Source: Apricaphanius iberus
Lineage: Eukaryota; Chordata; Actinopteri; Cyprinodontiformes; Aphaniidae
Direction of reading: 5' to 3'
Length of the DNA stretch: 64,000 nucleotides
Assembly: GCA_028564705.1 (NCBI GenBank)
Contig: JAPXFQ010000816.1
Span: 1 to 64,000, forward strand
The notes beneath the pieces are model-generated. The model saw only the letters and a program-made list of their open reading frames with translations, made no database searches and was not told the origin of the DNA. The translations under genes were made by a program, and so were the position numbers. Of the stretch, positions 14,289 to 26,769 are shown in pieces. The first letter of the stretch is position 1, and each line of letters opens with the position of its first letter.

Positions 14289-15007
14289 GATAGGAAATAT
14301 GAATAACTGGAACCACAGATAGGATTAAGGTAAAACAAAACATCTTGGAGTAGACCTTCTATCTGCTAAGTAAGGCAAAATAAGGCAAATATACATATTT
14401 GTCGTAATCTTAGTTTATACTTCTCCGTCTGCATAGGTCGGGGACAAGTAATGCCATTATCTGTTGACGCAAGGGCTGTAGATAATTTCCGCATAGAGCC
14501 CAATTTTTTTACTGTTATTTTTTAACAGCATGCATGCCAGTAATTGGTCAGCCCAACATCTGCACCAGATAATTTCACCAAACGGTGCTCTGTAGTCGAT
14601 GTAATGAGTAGTCTATGCAGCTTTTGGGCACTAGATGCTATATTTATATATACAGTATATGCCAGTTTATCTAATATCTTTCAGGGATTTTGAACACCAG
14701 GTGGTAAGAAAATAACAAAACAGACCATTAGGTTGGTTTACATGTGTTTTTAGATTATTCTATGAGTTGAACTTCTAGTAAAAAGCTTTCCAGTTATCAC
14801 CGAGTTGCCAACAGAACTGTGTAACCAGTGGCACATCTAGGTGGTCCATCCCTCTAGTTGAAGGAGGAGCAAATTAAAGAGTGGGTGTGGCATCATCAGA
14901 AATGTTTGTCAGAGCTCAGATAGCAGTGTGTATGTGTGTGACCATACAAGATTTTAGGGTGATTGTATTTCATTTAGTTGCACATGACAATGTGTCAATT
15001 GCAGATG
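14289..15007. other. No gene seen
   Basis: Intron sequence with no recognised domain, matched termini or RNA gene. Confidence 0.5.
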
Positions 15008-17370
15008 AGCTAGGCAAGGCAAGGCAATTTTATTTATATAGCACACTTTCAACATGAAGGCAATTCAAGGTGCTTTACATGATTCAGTGGTAGAGAAACC
15101 AAATACATGATAAAAATAAGAAAATTAAAACACATCATTACTAAAAGAAATGCATTTAGTATAGATTAAAATCAGATAAAACACAATCAATTAATCCATC
15201 AATAACTAACAAATTTATGCAAAATAATATAGATTAAAAACAGATAAAACAATCGGTTAAAAAATAAGAATAAAAATCACCTCACGAGAATGAAAGAGTG
15301 ATCAAAAACACAATTTAAGATTCAAATGCAGCTCTGAATAGGGGAGTTTTAATCTTTTATTTAAAACAGCCAAGCGATTCAGCATTTTTGCATTCTTCTG
15401 GAAGTTTTTTCCAGATTTGTTGAGCATAGAAGCTGAAAGTTGCCTCTCCCCGTTTAGTTCTAATTCTAGGAATGTTTAGTAAGCTAGAGCTGGAGTGGTC
15501 TGCTAGGTTGGTATAGTGATAAACATATCTCCAACATACTTTGGTGCTAAACCGTTCAATGGTTAATAAAGTAGTAGGAGTATTTTAATGTCTATTCTCT
15601 GAGCTACAGGGAGCCAGTGTAAGGACTTTAGAACTGGGGTGATGTGTTCTACTTTCCTGGTTCTAGTGAGAACATGGGCAGCAGAATTCTGGATCAGCTG
15701 CAGCTGTCTGATTGACTTTTTAGGTAGACCTGTTAGGACGCTGTTGCAGTAATCAATCCGACTAAAGATGAACGCATACATCAGTTTTTCAAGGTCCTTC
15801 TGCGACATCAGTCCTTTAATCCTATAGATGTTCTTCAGGTGATAGAAGGCTGACCTTGTTATTGTCTTTATGTGACCCTGGAGGTTCAGGTCTGAGTCCA
15901 GTATTACACTTTACAGACCTGATGAGTCGTTTTTAGTTGTATTAGCTGAAGCTGTGTGCTGGTTCTGGATCGTTCCTCCTCAGGTCCAAAAATAATTACT
16001 TCTGTTTTGTTTGTGTTTAGATGGAGAAAGTTATGGGACATCCAGTCGTTTATTTGTTCAATGCATTCATTTAAGGTCTGGAGAGAGTCAAAGTCACCTG
16101 GTGACAATGTAGCTGAGTGTCGTCTGCATAGTTATGGTAACTAATTTTATTGGCTGCTATAATCTTGGTTAGTGGGAGCATATAAATATTGAATAGGAGG
16201 GGACCCAGGATGGAGCCTTGGGGGACCCCACATGTGATTTCTGGTTTTCTGATGAGAAATTTCTGATGGACACAAAAAACTTCATATTCTTGAGGTAAGA
16301 CTCAAACCATTGAAGTGCTGTACCAGTGAGTCCGACCCAGCTCTCCACTCATTCTTGTAATATTTTATGATCAACAGTGTCAAACGCTGCACTGAGCTCC
16401 AACAGAACCAGAACTGTGGTTCTGCCACTATCTGTATTTATGCGGATGTCTTTGAAAACTTCGACGAGGGCAGTCTCAGTGCTGTGATGGGCACAGAAAC
16501 CAGAGTGAAAATTATCTAAGGAGTTGTTCGTTGTCAGGAATGTAGTTAACTGTTGAGATACAGCTTTTTCAATAATCTTACTGATGAATGGGAGATTAGA
16601 GATTGGCCTATAATTCTGCATCAGTGTATTATCTAGGTTGTTCTTCTTTAATAGGGGTCTGATAACTGCTTTTTTGAGGGCCTGGGGGAAGATACCTGAC
16701 TGGAGGGATGAGTTAACTATTTGCATCAGATCAGGCTTAATGACAGGGATAACTTTCTTTAAAAAAGGTGTTGGTAAGATATCGAAGCAGCAAGAGGAGG
16801 AGCTTAGCTGTTTAATAATTTCATCAAGATGTGATTGATTTAGTTTTTTAAAATCAGACATTTTATCTGCCTTATTTTTTACATGTGAGTGAAAATGGTG
16901 GTGGGTTGGGTGCTGCTTTACAGATTGATATTCTAATTTCTAGAATCTTTTCAGTGAAGAAGTTGGCAAATTCAATACAGGACCTAGTGGAGTGTAGCTC
17001 AGGAGCTGCTGTCACTGGAGGATCGGTTAGTCTTTCAACTGTTGCGAATAGAGTACGAGCGTTATTAATGTTTCTGTTAATGATTTCAGAGAAGAAGGTT
17101 TCTCTTGCAGTTTTCAAAGTCAAGTTATATTTGTTCAGCCTGTTTTTGTAGATCTTATAGTGAACCTGAAGTTGAGTTTTCCTCCATTTTCTTTTGGCCT
17201 GGCGGCACTCCCCATTTTCACTACGTACTAGAGAACTGCTGTCCATGGAGACTTGTTTCTACCTGAGACTACTTTAACTTTAGTTGGAGCAATGGTATCA
17301 ATGATGTCTGAGACTTTAGAGAAAAAGTTATCTACCAGCTTGTTGTTGTGTTGTGTAGTGGGGATGGAGT
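15008..17370 (-). mobile_element. LINE (CR1/L2/Rex-like, 'type 2'), 5'-truncated, near-complete RT
   Basis: On the minus strand: the EN-RT linker (17246-16872); RT from 16861 (CFDILPTPFLKK, AVIRPLLKKNNLDN, NYRPISNLPFISKI, HSGFCAHHSTETA, LELSAAFDTVDHKIL); GVPQGSILGPLLFN near 16200; catalytic YADD at 16119-16130; and the C-terminal part at 15808-15563 (SRIDYCNSVLTGLPKK, SLHWLPVAQRI). The 3' end at 15008-15080 carries the GCCTTGCCT tail and AATAAA-like sequence also seen at 39020-39067. Several frameshifts and stops, including one after KILQE, make it inactive. The EN domain is missing. Confidence 0.88.
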
Positions 17371-17374
17371 AGAG

Positions 17375-17640
17375 CAGTAAATTTGGGCGAATGAACAGTC
17401 CATGAATGCGACACTGATAAAGTTAATTTACGGAATGAGGGGCAAACAGTCCATGAACGCAAATGATTCAGTCCATTGTGAAACAGTGGGTGAAACCATC
17501 CATGAGCACAAAGAACGATTAGGTCCATTGTGAAATGGCAGGTGGAACAGTATATTACGCAATTTACTCAGTCCATCGTCCATTTACTCAGAGTTATGAC
17601 AAAAGTGAGAGAAAAATAAAAAAATGGTATGGGTTCGATG
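17375..17640. repeat. Imperfect short repeats around CAGTCCATGAA
   Basis: The motifs AACAGTCCATGAA, AACAGTCCATGAACGC, TTCAGTCCATTGTGAAA, ACCATCCATGAGCAC, AGGTCCATTGTGAAA and CTCAGTCCATCG recur at intervals of about 30-50 bases. It appears to be a degenerate minisatellite; no gene is seen. Confidence 0.5.
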
Positions 17641-18088
17641 ATATATGTCCCAGCATGCTCCCCTTAGCTGTAAAAAGTGGAAGTGCGGGATGCAGTCTAT
17701 AGAGCTACCTGGACACATGTATCTCAAAATGTTTTTGGTGAACCATACCCTGGGTGGAGACACCTGGGTGGAGTCTAACTAACAAAACTTAAACTCATAT
17801 AAAAGAAAACATGAGACAATGAGTAAAGGATTACCTGGGTCAACTTAATGAACCAACAAGAAAAACAAAGGTATATAAAACAAACGATAAAGAAGAACAA
17901 CATAAAAAATATTGTATTGTGTTTGTTTTTTTGTTTTGTTTTTTGACCATGACGTGTGGTTAAGGAAAGGGGTAACATTAGGTGGGGGGGAAAGAGGCGG
18001 CAGATCGGCGAACTTGACGTCCATCAGACACAGGTGTCTGCTTGCACCCTGGGCCTAGGATTGGCTATGAAACTGGGTGTAATGAAGG

Positions 18089-18469
18089 TCATGGCGTTAA
18101 GTCTAGCACGCAATTGTGTAACTTCTTGCAAGCGGTGTAAACCATCGCTCCAGTGATGATCCATCCGATTACAAGCGCAATCAAGGTAAAGATCATAATG
18201 TAGGATTCTGACCAATTGTCTTTCTTTGGAAATTGAAATAGAGGGGTAAGTGTTAATGCCGCAGGTGTCAGATTAAATTTAACCAATTTGGTCCACTCTA
18301 TTAGTAGTTGCTCAATTTGTGTGTCAATACGAGAGTTGTAGCCATTAAATGCGTCCAATATTTCAATTTCTGTATCATGTCTGTCCGTATCCAGATGATG
18401 GAGGATGGTGTCGCCGATGTGCAACACTGCCCCCGGTAGGACAGTCACAAACATTGTCTGGTTGAGCAA
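18089..18469 (-). CDS. Membrane-anchored ORF, possibly an old retroviral-type env remnant
   Basis: An open frame of 126 codons. Residues about 88-113 form one strong hydrophobic segment (IMIFTLIALVIGWIITGAMV) followed by a short Cys/Lys-containing tail. Before it lie an N-glycosylation-like site and a helical, Leu/Ile-rich stretch, as in the membrane-proximal part and anchor of fusion glycoproteins. Upstream, at about 18540-18790 in the same orientation, is another Cys-containing open stretch (CDPCTKTK and CRCG motifs) in a different frame, so the region is broken. No gag or pol was recognised beside it. It might equally be another single-pass membrane protein fragment. Confidence 0.35.
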   Translation of the reverse strand: MLNQTMFVTVLPGAVLHIGDTILHHLDTDRHDTEIEILDAFNGYNSRIDTQIEQLLIEWTKLVKFNLTPAALTLTPLFQFPKKDNWSESYIMIFTLIALVIGWIITGAMVYTACKKLHNCVLDLTP

Positions 18470-19077
18470 TTTAACTTTGGTGATTGTGTCATGCTGCTCG
18501 AATTACATTAAAGATCCAACATTGGTGTGCTGACCAGCCAGTGGTTTCCCACCCTTTCAATCTTTGTTTCCATTCCTGCATCTTTTAAATAATAATAGCA
18601 CGACAATCTGTTGGGGAGCGTCAAATTTTAGGCCACAACGACAATTATTCATGTTTTTAATCAAGTGTGCAACTTTTGTTTTGGTGCACGGATCACAATT
18701 AGGAATAAGAGTTTTAGGATTTAGTTTTTTCTCAAATTGATGGAGTTTAAAATTGGATATGGATGTTTCTTTTCACATCGCATATTTAGAATAGATTTGA
18801 GCATCTATATGCTTGGTTTTCAACGATGAGAAAGTATGAAATTAACTTCTAATTGACTTTGAATTAATAATTGGACTTCCCCACTCAGGCTCTGTATGCC
18901 TGGTAAATTTTGAGGACTGTAGAACGTTAATATTAGCACTTTGAGTGTTTTAGCCCTTTTAAATGGGAATAAATTAGGATGTGTCCTAATAAAAGATTGT
19001 CTACAGATAAGTTAAATTATCACTGAGATTCTGTACGAAGTCTCTTTTATTTTTGTTATTATTTGTTTTACAGCATG

Positions 19078-19106
19078 TTATTTTCAGGTCAAAAGCCTGA
19101 AAATAA
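19078..19106. repeat. Perfect 11-bp hairpin
   Basis: TTATTTTCAGG (19078-19088) pairs exactly with CCTGAAAATAA (19096-19106) across a 7-base loop. It lies 20 bases before the large inverted repeat. Confidence 0.8.
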
Positions 19107-19125
19107 AGCCCTCCTACAAAGTGTA

Positions 19126-19260
19126 GCCGCTTTAACTGTATTTTGAAGTTTCTTTTGGTCCTTTACGAGCATATTTCCGTAGGCAATTTGGTCTTATTTG
19201 TGCCTACGGAAATATGCTCGTAAAGGACCAAAAGAAACTTCAAAATACAGTTAAAGCGGC
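19126..19260. repeat. Perfect 60-bp inverted repeat, 15-bp spacer
   Basis: 19126-19185 is the exact reverse complement of 19201-19260 (arms GCCGCTTTAACTG...TAGGCA and TGCCTACGG...AAAGCGGC). The right arm is the start of the L2-like coding fragment at 19214. Homology stops sharply at GCGGC on both sides. This is what a partially inverted (twin-primed) LINE insertion would leave. Confidence 0.9.
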
Positions 19261-19690
19261 GAGCAAAATCATCAGGATCAATCAGGTATCGGTTGCTCAA
19301 CTTTTTAACGACCTCTGCATCAGTAAAACACAACAAATTTTAAATGACCCAACCCATCCACTTCACCAGTTTTTCCTGGAAAGTAACAGGTCCAACAGGC
19401 TTTTGCAAAGGAAAATTAGGACTAGTAGATATAATAAGTCCTTTGTGCCTACTGCAATTAGACTATATAACAGCAGACCTAAAACATAGGCTCTTCCAAT
19501 TTATCTTGTCTCAGCACTTTTAGCCTACATTGTACAGTATGTATTTACAGTTTTTATGTACAGTATGTATTTTACTTTTTGTTGTTGTTGTTTGCTAGTT
19601 TTATGTCCATGTCATTTCTAAGGAGTGTGTTAGTAAATGATGACCAAATGAATTTCCCTCTGAGGGATAATAAAGTTTACCTTGACCTTG
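19201..19690 (+). mobile_element. L2/Maui-like LINE 3' end (RT C-terminus and tail)
   Basis: The frame at 19214-19489 contains the C-terminal block of L2-like fish LINEs: KAASKIIRI, ILNDPTHPLHQFF, NRLLQRKIRTSRYNKSFVPT and AIRLYN. It ends with the 3' motif AATTTCCCTCTGAGGGATAATAAAG and a TTGACCTTGACTTTG tail. It is 5'-truncated within the last ~100 codons and bordered by the 60-bp inverted repeat. Repeat A copy 2 begins directly after it. Confidence 0.85.
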
Positions 19691-20190
19691 ACTTTGAGCT
19701 TACCAGAAACATTTGTATTATGTTCATCAATCCATGCTTGTGTGTAGTGAATGTGTAATTCTTAGTTTATTCTACTAGATCCGAACTATTGGTTTGGTTC
19801 TGTACAGTTTGTTGTTTTTGTTTTGTATTACTGTTTCTCTGCCGTCCGGCAGAGGTGGAGGACTGGGATGTTTTCTTGTGTTCTTTGTTTGCCTCCCTTG
19901 CTTGTGTCGTCAGTTCGCCCCTCTGTTGGTCCGGTTTCTTTTCTTCACCTTCTTCCTTTCTCCCTTCTTGTCTCGGTTTAATGTCCATGACGTCAGGAAA
20001 TTGAACCCACAGTAATCACTAATAAAGATTTTTCATACATATACATCAAGTGGCGTACTACAGCGAAGCTGTAATACTCTGCTTGGGAAAGTAAAACTGT
20101 TGGGCTTGTACTTGGTACTCAGACACCAATTCTGAGTAGCATACTGCTAGACAGGACACGTTAAAAAAATAAAATAAAATAAAAAACTGA
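19691..20190 (+). repeat. Dispersed repeat family A, copy 2 (5'-truncated)
   Basis: Nearly identical to 1598-2065 of copy 1 with a few substitutions and small indels (for example an extra TTTTG at about 19813), and ends in GACACGTT followed by AAAAAAATAAAATAAAATAAAAAA. The high identity of copies 1 and 2 implies recent activity of the family. Confidence 0.85.
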
Positions 20191-20399
20191 GGATATTTTT
20201 AGACAAGCTTGGTTTAACAGGGAGTTAACAATCTGGAGTCTCCTTACTCCACTGGAGCATCTGAGATTGTCTGAGAATAAACCATATAGTGATCAGTGAT
20301 TGAACAATGCTGAGTCTTTTCTAGGCTGAAATTTGGAGAAAAGTTCTATTTTATCAGCTGTTCTTCGGCTATTTTAACTGATTGTTGATTTAGCCTTCA

Positions 20400-21480
20400 A
20401 AGTAGGTTCTGGATTATGGAAGCTATCTGATATGTGTTTACCTGTGGGGTCCTGAGGGGCCCTAGGTGAGCTGGGGGTGTGGCTCCTCGGCCGACCGGAT
20501 GGATCTTGGTGGCCGGAGCCGCGTGCCTGTCTAGCCTTGCTGACGAGGTTTCTCTTCACCTCCTATTGGAGGAGCAGGTGTTGCTGATGAGGTCATCGTG
20601 TCTCTCAGCTGCTGTACAGCTTTAGAGGAAAAACCTGCGGCAGACATTTTCTAAATCTTCCTGTGTCAAGTGTTTACTTTCTGACTTATCCTGTCCAAAC
20701 TGTCTCTGGCTCACCTGGTTTGGCTGGGGTGGACCTCTGTCAGACTGGGTGTAGTCCGATTTTCGAGGCCTTAGGTTCTACAAACCTCCACCCTCTGCTT
20801 TTGTTGTGTCTGTTGTGTTTTTACGGCAGCCTTCGTTCTGGTGGGAGGAGCTTCCCTCCCCTCCAGGGCCAGACTGCCCTTCCTGACCTCTATCTGGGTT
20901 CGCTATCTGGCTGTCTGGACCTGCTTCCGGTTTCCCATGCTAGCTGAGCGAACCTCCTGATCTTCTACATCTTTAACTTCTTCATCCTGCAATGCATTGT
21001 AACGTCAAAGCGTATGGTTTAATGCAAGTTGTGAAGAAACAATGACTTAAAGGTGGGGTCTTCTTTCAGGCCTGGAGTAGTCCGACCTTGGAAGTACGCT
21101 GCGCGGAGTCTCCTATAAAAATCTCTAGGTGGTTCATTTTGCTTTTGGACCACCGAGAAGGCCCCCAGTGTAGCTGATGCCTGGTCAGCGTACACTGAGT
21201 ACTCATGTCTGAGTGCTTCGAAGAGTTTAGAGTAATCATTCCCTGGTTGCTGGAAGCAGGGATTCTATGTGATTATGGACCACTCTGGACGTAGTCTTCC
21301 AAATCAATTTAAGCGTGTGGAGGGATTGGGCAGGTCCAAAAGGCATCTTTCTACCTCCCTCAGGTAATCATCGATGTTTGAGTTTTTATCATCTGGGTCA
21401 AACTTCTCTATATCTGCAGCTAATGATTCTAGCTGACGTGTTCTGATTCCATACTCAAGAAATGGCTCTGTTTCGTCCGT
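20400..21480 (-). mobile_element. Ty3/gypsy gag remnant
   Basis: The minus strand shows a known fish gag block: RQLESLAADIEKFDPDDKNS and NIDDYLREVERCLLDLPN, then LNLIWKTTSR near 21300-21450, and, in a second frame near 21000-21130, PPRDFYRRLRAAYFQGRT and KSLFLHNLH. Several stops and frameshifts interrupt it. The stretch 20400-20990 continues as a Pro/Gln/Lys-rich region typical of the end of gag, also full of stops. No pol was recognised downstream; repeat A copy 2 lies there. Confidence 0.7.
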
Positions 21481-21639
21481 CTCAGACCAAGCAAGAGCAC
21501 GTTAATCATTGTATGGAAACAGATTTGATGGTACCTGTCTATATGGTTGATCCGCCCCCAGATAATTAGCCTGTTGGTGGCGGTTTGAACAAAAAGTTTG
21601 GGGCCAGCCAAACTATTGAAAGGGGCTTGGTTGCAGGAA

Positions 21640-22040
21640 GGGAGGACAAAATCCAGAAGACGTCTTGCGAAGGAAGATCTCTTCTTTCAGTCCCCTGAAA
21701 AGAACTAAGCCCCACTAAAGTGAATTTTGAAGAGGAAGATGGATACTAATCCATTGTTTTTTATGCCGGTTGTGGGCGCTTCGCCCCTCTTTCCTTGTAT
21801 TGGCCACGAATCAGGCCGCGGCAGGGGTCTTTGATAGATTGCTATCCCAGCCAAGTAGGGCAGCAGATCATCCAGCGCTCAGCGGATTCGAAACGGGGAA
21901 GAAGCGGATAGTTCTGCTATTGGTTAGAATGGCTTGGCCGGGGGGGAAGGGGCGTGCCGCCGAGGGGGAAAATAAATTTGTCTGATCTTAACAATCAGAC
22001 TGTCTTAGTTTCAACACTCATGGGTCAGACCCAACAGTAT
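21640..22040 (+). repeat. Possible solo LTR or GC-rich repeat
   Basis: A GC-rich block with AATAAA (21970) followed within 60 bases by ACCCAACA, as at the 3' part of an LTR in plus orientation. No TG...CA pair with a target duplication could be fixed, so this is tentative. Confidence 0.25.
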
Positions 22041-22112
22041 CTTAAGTCAAGGGTAGATAAAGTAGCTACCAGCTAAGTTATTTGGCTTAATCTTGATCTT
22101 ATTTACTTAACG

Positions 22113-22895
22113 TTACCTATATGTTGGGGACTCTACATCGCTAAGGGGTTGCAGCCTTTTTACCACATACGCCGTAACTTTTCTGCGGCACGTGGCAATT
22201 TGCTCCACTGACAGCTTTCCCCTTGTTGCCATGGTGAATGGGGTTTGTCTATTTGCTGGCTGGGGTCTCTGGCCGGTTAGCATAGCAGCAGCAGCTGCAT
22301 CCTGCCTTATGCTAGTCTGTAAAGAATAAAACAATCATAATTTTCATGTACCTGATTCCGCTTCCAACGGGGAGTTACTGTCTGACGTTTAAAAGTCCGA
22401 AGTGGAGGAAGCGACGGGAACAGGAGAGCGACGTGCAGCACATCAAACACGGTACACTCGTTACCACACTGTAAACCACGCAGCTGCCGAAGGCGTTTTG
22501 TCATGTTTGTTTTACATCCTCCGTTTGCGCTAAGTTTATCACAGGTTTTGCACTTTACGAATCCATCCTTTGTAAATGAAGCAAGACTTTAGAGCAGCAT
22601 CTACTCTCCATGTTGTTTACAGAATTATACACATTATATACAGAATATGGTTCGGAGAAGTGACATTTTGCGGGGTTCGCGGGTCGGAGTAATACCTAAT
22701 ACAAACCCCAGAAACAAACTAGTGCGTGGCCCGTACAATTTTCTTTGCTCACGCTGCAGGCTTTTAGGAACTGAAAAAAAGCATCAAAATTCAAATATCT
22801 TCTTAATGGTTCCGGAAGCGGACGTTAAGATGTTGGGCACTGAGAACCGGTTCCAAATAGGAACCTAACGTCCTAACGTGCCCAACCCTACCGTC
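22113..22895 (-). mobile_element. hAT-type (ZBED) transposon 5' fragment
   Basis: The minus strand has a BED-finger-like block near 22480-22570 (GFVKCKTCDKLSANGGCK, NMTKRLRQLRG), keeping the first C-x2-C pair but not the His pair. Then, in another frame, comes KLSVEQIATCRR with KVTAYVVKRLQPLSDVE, the region just before the hAT catalytic domain. The 5' side (22640-22895) has paired GGAACCGGTTC-like sequence and ends at GTGCCCAACCCTA, like the termini of fish hAT elements. The catalytic domain is missing. Confidence 0.65.
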
Positions 22896-23066
22896 CTGTC
22901 CGTTATCTGCAGGCTGAGCTGAAGTGTTGACCTTCGGGGAACTTTAATAAAGGATCGCTCTATCGATGTTTTGAGTGTCGAAGCACTGTTATTCAAATGG
23001 GCAAAAATATTAGCGGTAAGCAGTTACAAACAAACAAAAAAGCTTAAAGTTGCTTACATAGCCGAG

Positions 23067-23522
23067 TCATTTTTTCAAGCATTTTGTTTTCATCCATTTA
23101 TGAAGGGATCTTGCTCTCGACCATCGCTCATCGTTACCTTCTGGAACTGGGCCAGACATACAGGTGTTTGAGATATTGAGCTGATTTAGAGCCATGAGCA
23201 GTTGTGAATCGTCAGCTCTGAGTATTTCTCTCTGGTGTAGGCGGATGTCATAAGAGCCAGTATGTATAAAGAGTGTGTGTATTCCTGGCTGAAAAGCAAG
23301 GATAGAAGGAATCTTCCCCATAATTTGTCTGATAGTGCTCTTTGGGTATCCGTGAACGCTAATGTTGTTGCTGCCACAACAGTTTTCAATCGCATTTACA
23401 GAGCCATCATAAATGATCATAACCTTAGCTGGGGAGTGTCTTTTTTTATGATGTGGCCGATTCACACTCCTGGATTTTTGGTTGTGTTTCAGTGCTTTCT
23501 GATTGAGGCTAGACCGAAGCAC
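23067..23522 (-). mobile_element. LINE ORF1 fragment, SGNH/esterase-like
   Basis: An open frame of 151 codons, with KVMIIYDGSVNAIE, GYPKSTIRQIMGKIPSIL, THTGSYDIRLHQREIL-like and LNQLNISNTCMSGPVPEG blocks. It resembles the esterase-type ORF1 of CR1/L2-group LINEs (the 'GDS...' block near the start and the 'hvGsnDIr' block). The nucleophile block is altered to Y-D-G-S. It is cut off before the C-terminal Asp-x-x-His block, which is not visible below 23067. Confidence 0.6.
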
Positions 23523-23609
23523 GGGGCTGTCTGTTTTTTGTTGTTCCTTTGTCGGTAATGTTGTCTCGTTGTTATAAAATTAAAGTTGTAAATTTGTATT
23601 AATCTATGA

Positions 23610-23932
23610 ATGTAGTAAATGGTAAATGACCTGCATTTGTATAATGCTTTTTCAGTCAGAGGACCACAAAGCGCTTTACACTGCATTCACATAGTAACAC
23701 ACTGGGGGTGGTGGGCTACACTGTAGCCACAGCTCCCCTGGGGCATGCTGCTAGAAGCGAGGCAACACCAGGCCTCCGACCACTACAAACAGGAAAGATA
23801 GGGGAAGTTTCTTCTCCAAAGACACAAAAACTAAGGTGGATGGAAGGGGGTTTGAACTGGCAATCCACCGGTTTCAGGACAAGCACCTATCATCTGAGCC
23901 ACGGTCACCCACAAATTAGTGTATCAGTGTAT
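23610..23932 (-). repeat. tRNA-derived SINE
   Basis: On the minus strand the head GTGACCGTGGCTCAGATGATAGG (A box) is followed about 40 bases later by AGTTCAAACCCC (B box). The body runs to AAAGCGCTTT...ATGCAGGTCATTTACCA, a common fish repeat 3' region shared in part with 52556-52797. Confidence 0.7.
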
Positions 23933-24096
23933 GAGTATAAATGTGGCTCTCACATCAGCACTGGGAATGGTCCATATGACTAGAAAAGTGCCCATTTATC
24001 ACACAACAGTTTGGAACATGTAAAATGTCTATATTTGGGAGAGATGGACGTAAACATTTATCACATTTTTTGGTGTCTTCGTTGCAGTAACAATTA

Positions 24097-25082
<986 letters not shown>

Positions 25083-25203
25083 CAGTGGCGGCTGGTGGAA
25101 TTTTCTTCAGGGGGGGCTATGATGATATTTTTTTTTTTACCTAATTAATTACAGGCTAGCTGTGTATTAATCCTGACTAATTAACATAACTAAATATGAG
25201 AAA

Positions 25204-26767
25204 AATCCTGATGAATCCAATCAGTTAGGTAGACTACAGGCATGTCTGTAAGACATAAGAACTGGGATGACTCTAAACTTCTTGCTTCTGAATTCTGATA
25301 AAACAGAAGTTGTCGTCTTTGGACCAGAAGCTCTGAAAAAGAAACTACTTAGTCAACCTCCTTCACCTGGACGGCATTACATTAGCCTCCAGTAATAAAG
25401 CAAAGAACGTCTGTGTTATTTTTGACCAAGATATGTCATTTAGATCTCACATTAAAGAAGTCTCTAGTATTTCCTTTTTTGACCTTAGGAATATTGCAAA
25501 AATTAGACCCATCCTGTCCAGGAGTGATGTTGAAAAACTAGTCCATGCCTTTGTTACTTCAAGGCTGGATTACTGTAACTCTTTATTATCAGGTAGTCCA
25601 CAGAATACAATTAAAAGTCTTCAGCTAGTCCAAAATGCTGCTGCTAGGATTCTGATGAATATTAAAAGAAGAGATCACATTTCCCCTGTTTCTCTTCACT
25701 GGCTCCCGATGAGATCTAGAATAGAATTCAAGATCCTCCTTCTGACATATAAAGCTCTTAATAATCTAGCTCCATCATACATAAGAGACCTGATTGTTCC
25801 ATATGTTCCCAACAGAGACCTTCGCTCTCAGACTGCAGGTTTACTGGTAGTTCCTAGGATTTCTAAAAGTAGAATGGGTGGCAGATCTTTCAGCTATCAG
25901 GCTCCCCTCCTATGGAACCGGCTCCCAGGGTTGGTTCGTGAAGCAGACAATTTGTCTATCTTTAAAACTAGGCTAAAAACTTTCCTCTTTGACAAAGCTT
26001 ACAGTTAGAGATATGTTTATAGGTAGTTAGAGTCAGGTTAGACAGGTAGATAGGAAGAGACAGGTTAATGTTAGTAGCCAGGTAGAGTGTCAAAATTTAG
26101 GAAGAGATAGGAAGAGGTAGAGTAGCTAGGTAGAGATAGATTAATGTAAGCCAGGTAGAAAGTGTTAGTAGCTAGGTCTCCTAGTAGCTAGGAGACAGGT
26201 TAATGTTAGTAGCTATGCTGCTTTAGGCTAGGCTGTTGGAGGACATTATTAGGGTCTGTTCCTACTTTCTCTCCTACTTCTCCCCAACTGCATGATGTGC
26301 TGTCAGTTCAAGCGCTAACCTGCTTTCTCTTAGTCTCTTCCTACAGTAGGTGCTCCTGACCCGCCCTGCTTGACGACTCTGACTAAGATGGCATTGCAGT
26401 GACGGAAAATTCTCCACGTCCTGCTACCAGCTTCTGCATCATTTCTGTTGCTCTTTTTGTGTCTCTGTTCTTTATCTCTGTTCTGTATCTGTTCTGTATT
26501 CTCCAAACCACTGACGGTCTCGGCAGATGACCGCTTGTGCTGAGCCTGGTTCTGCCGGAGGTTTCTTCCTGTTAAAAGGGAGTTTTTCCTTTCCACTGTC
26601 GCTTCATGCTTGCTCAGTATGAGGGATTGCTGAGAATTACACGACGCAATCTTCTGTGGTTCTCTAATTTCTACATTAAACATTGTATTGTAATAACTCT
26701 TCTTGTAAAGTGCCTTGAGATGACATCTGTTGTGAAACTGCGCTATATAAATAAACTGAATTGAATT
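25204..26767 (+). mobile_element. LINE 'type 1' 3' half (RT C-terminus, 3' UTR, tail)
   Basis: It begins within the region equivalent to 62950 (CTGATGAATCCAATCAG). The frame at 25433-26008 is open for 191 codons: SRLDYCNSLLSGSPQ, LQLVQNAAARILMN, SLHWLPMRSRIEFKILLLTY and GRSFSYQAPLLWNRLPG, ending FLFDKAYS and a stop, the natural end of ORF2 in this family. The 3' UTR includes an AGGTAG-rich minisatellite and ends with GCGCTATATAAATAAACTGAATTGAATT. The C-terminal part is the best preserved of the type 1 copies here. Confidence 0.9.
26010..26235 (+). repeat. AGGTAG/TTAGTAGC-rich minisatellite in LINE 3' UTR
   Basis: Repeats of AGGTAG, AGGTTAATGTTAGTAGC and GGAAGAG in irregular order. Only traces of this array are seen in the other type 1 copies (for example near 39180 and 63430), so it probably expanded locally. 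Confidence 0.7.
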
Positions 26768-26769
26768 AA

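Noticed and set aside
17375..17640. A CRISPR-like array
   Set aside because: The repeats are degenerate and unevenly spaced, and the context is a vertebrate intron.
22113..22895. A host ZBED gene
   Set aside because: The BED-like block lacks the His pair, frames are broken and the catalytic region is absent, so it is a transposon fragment.
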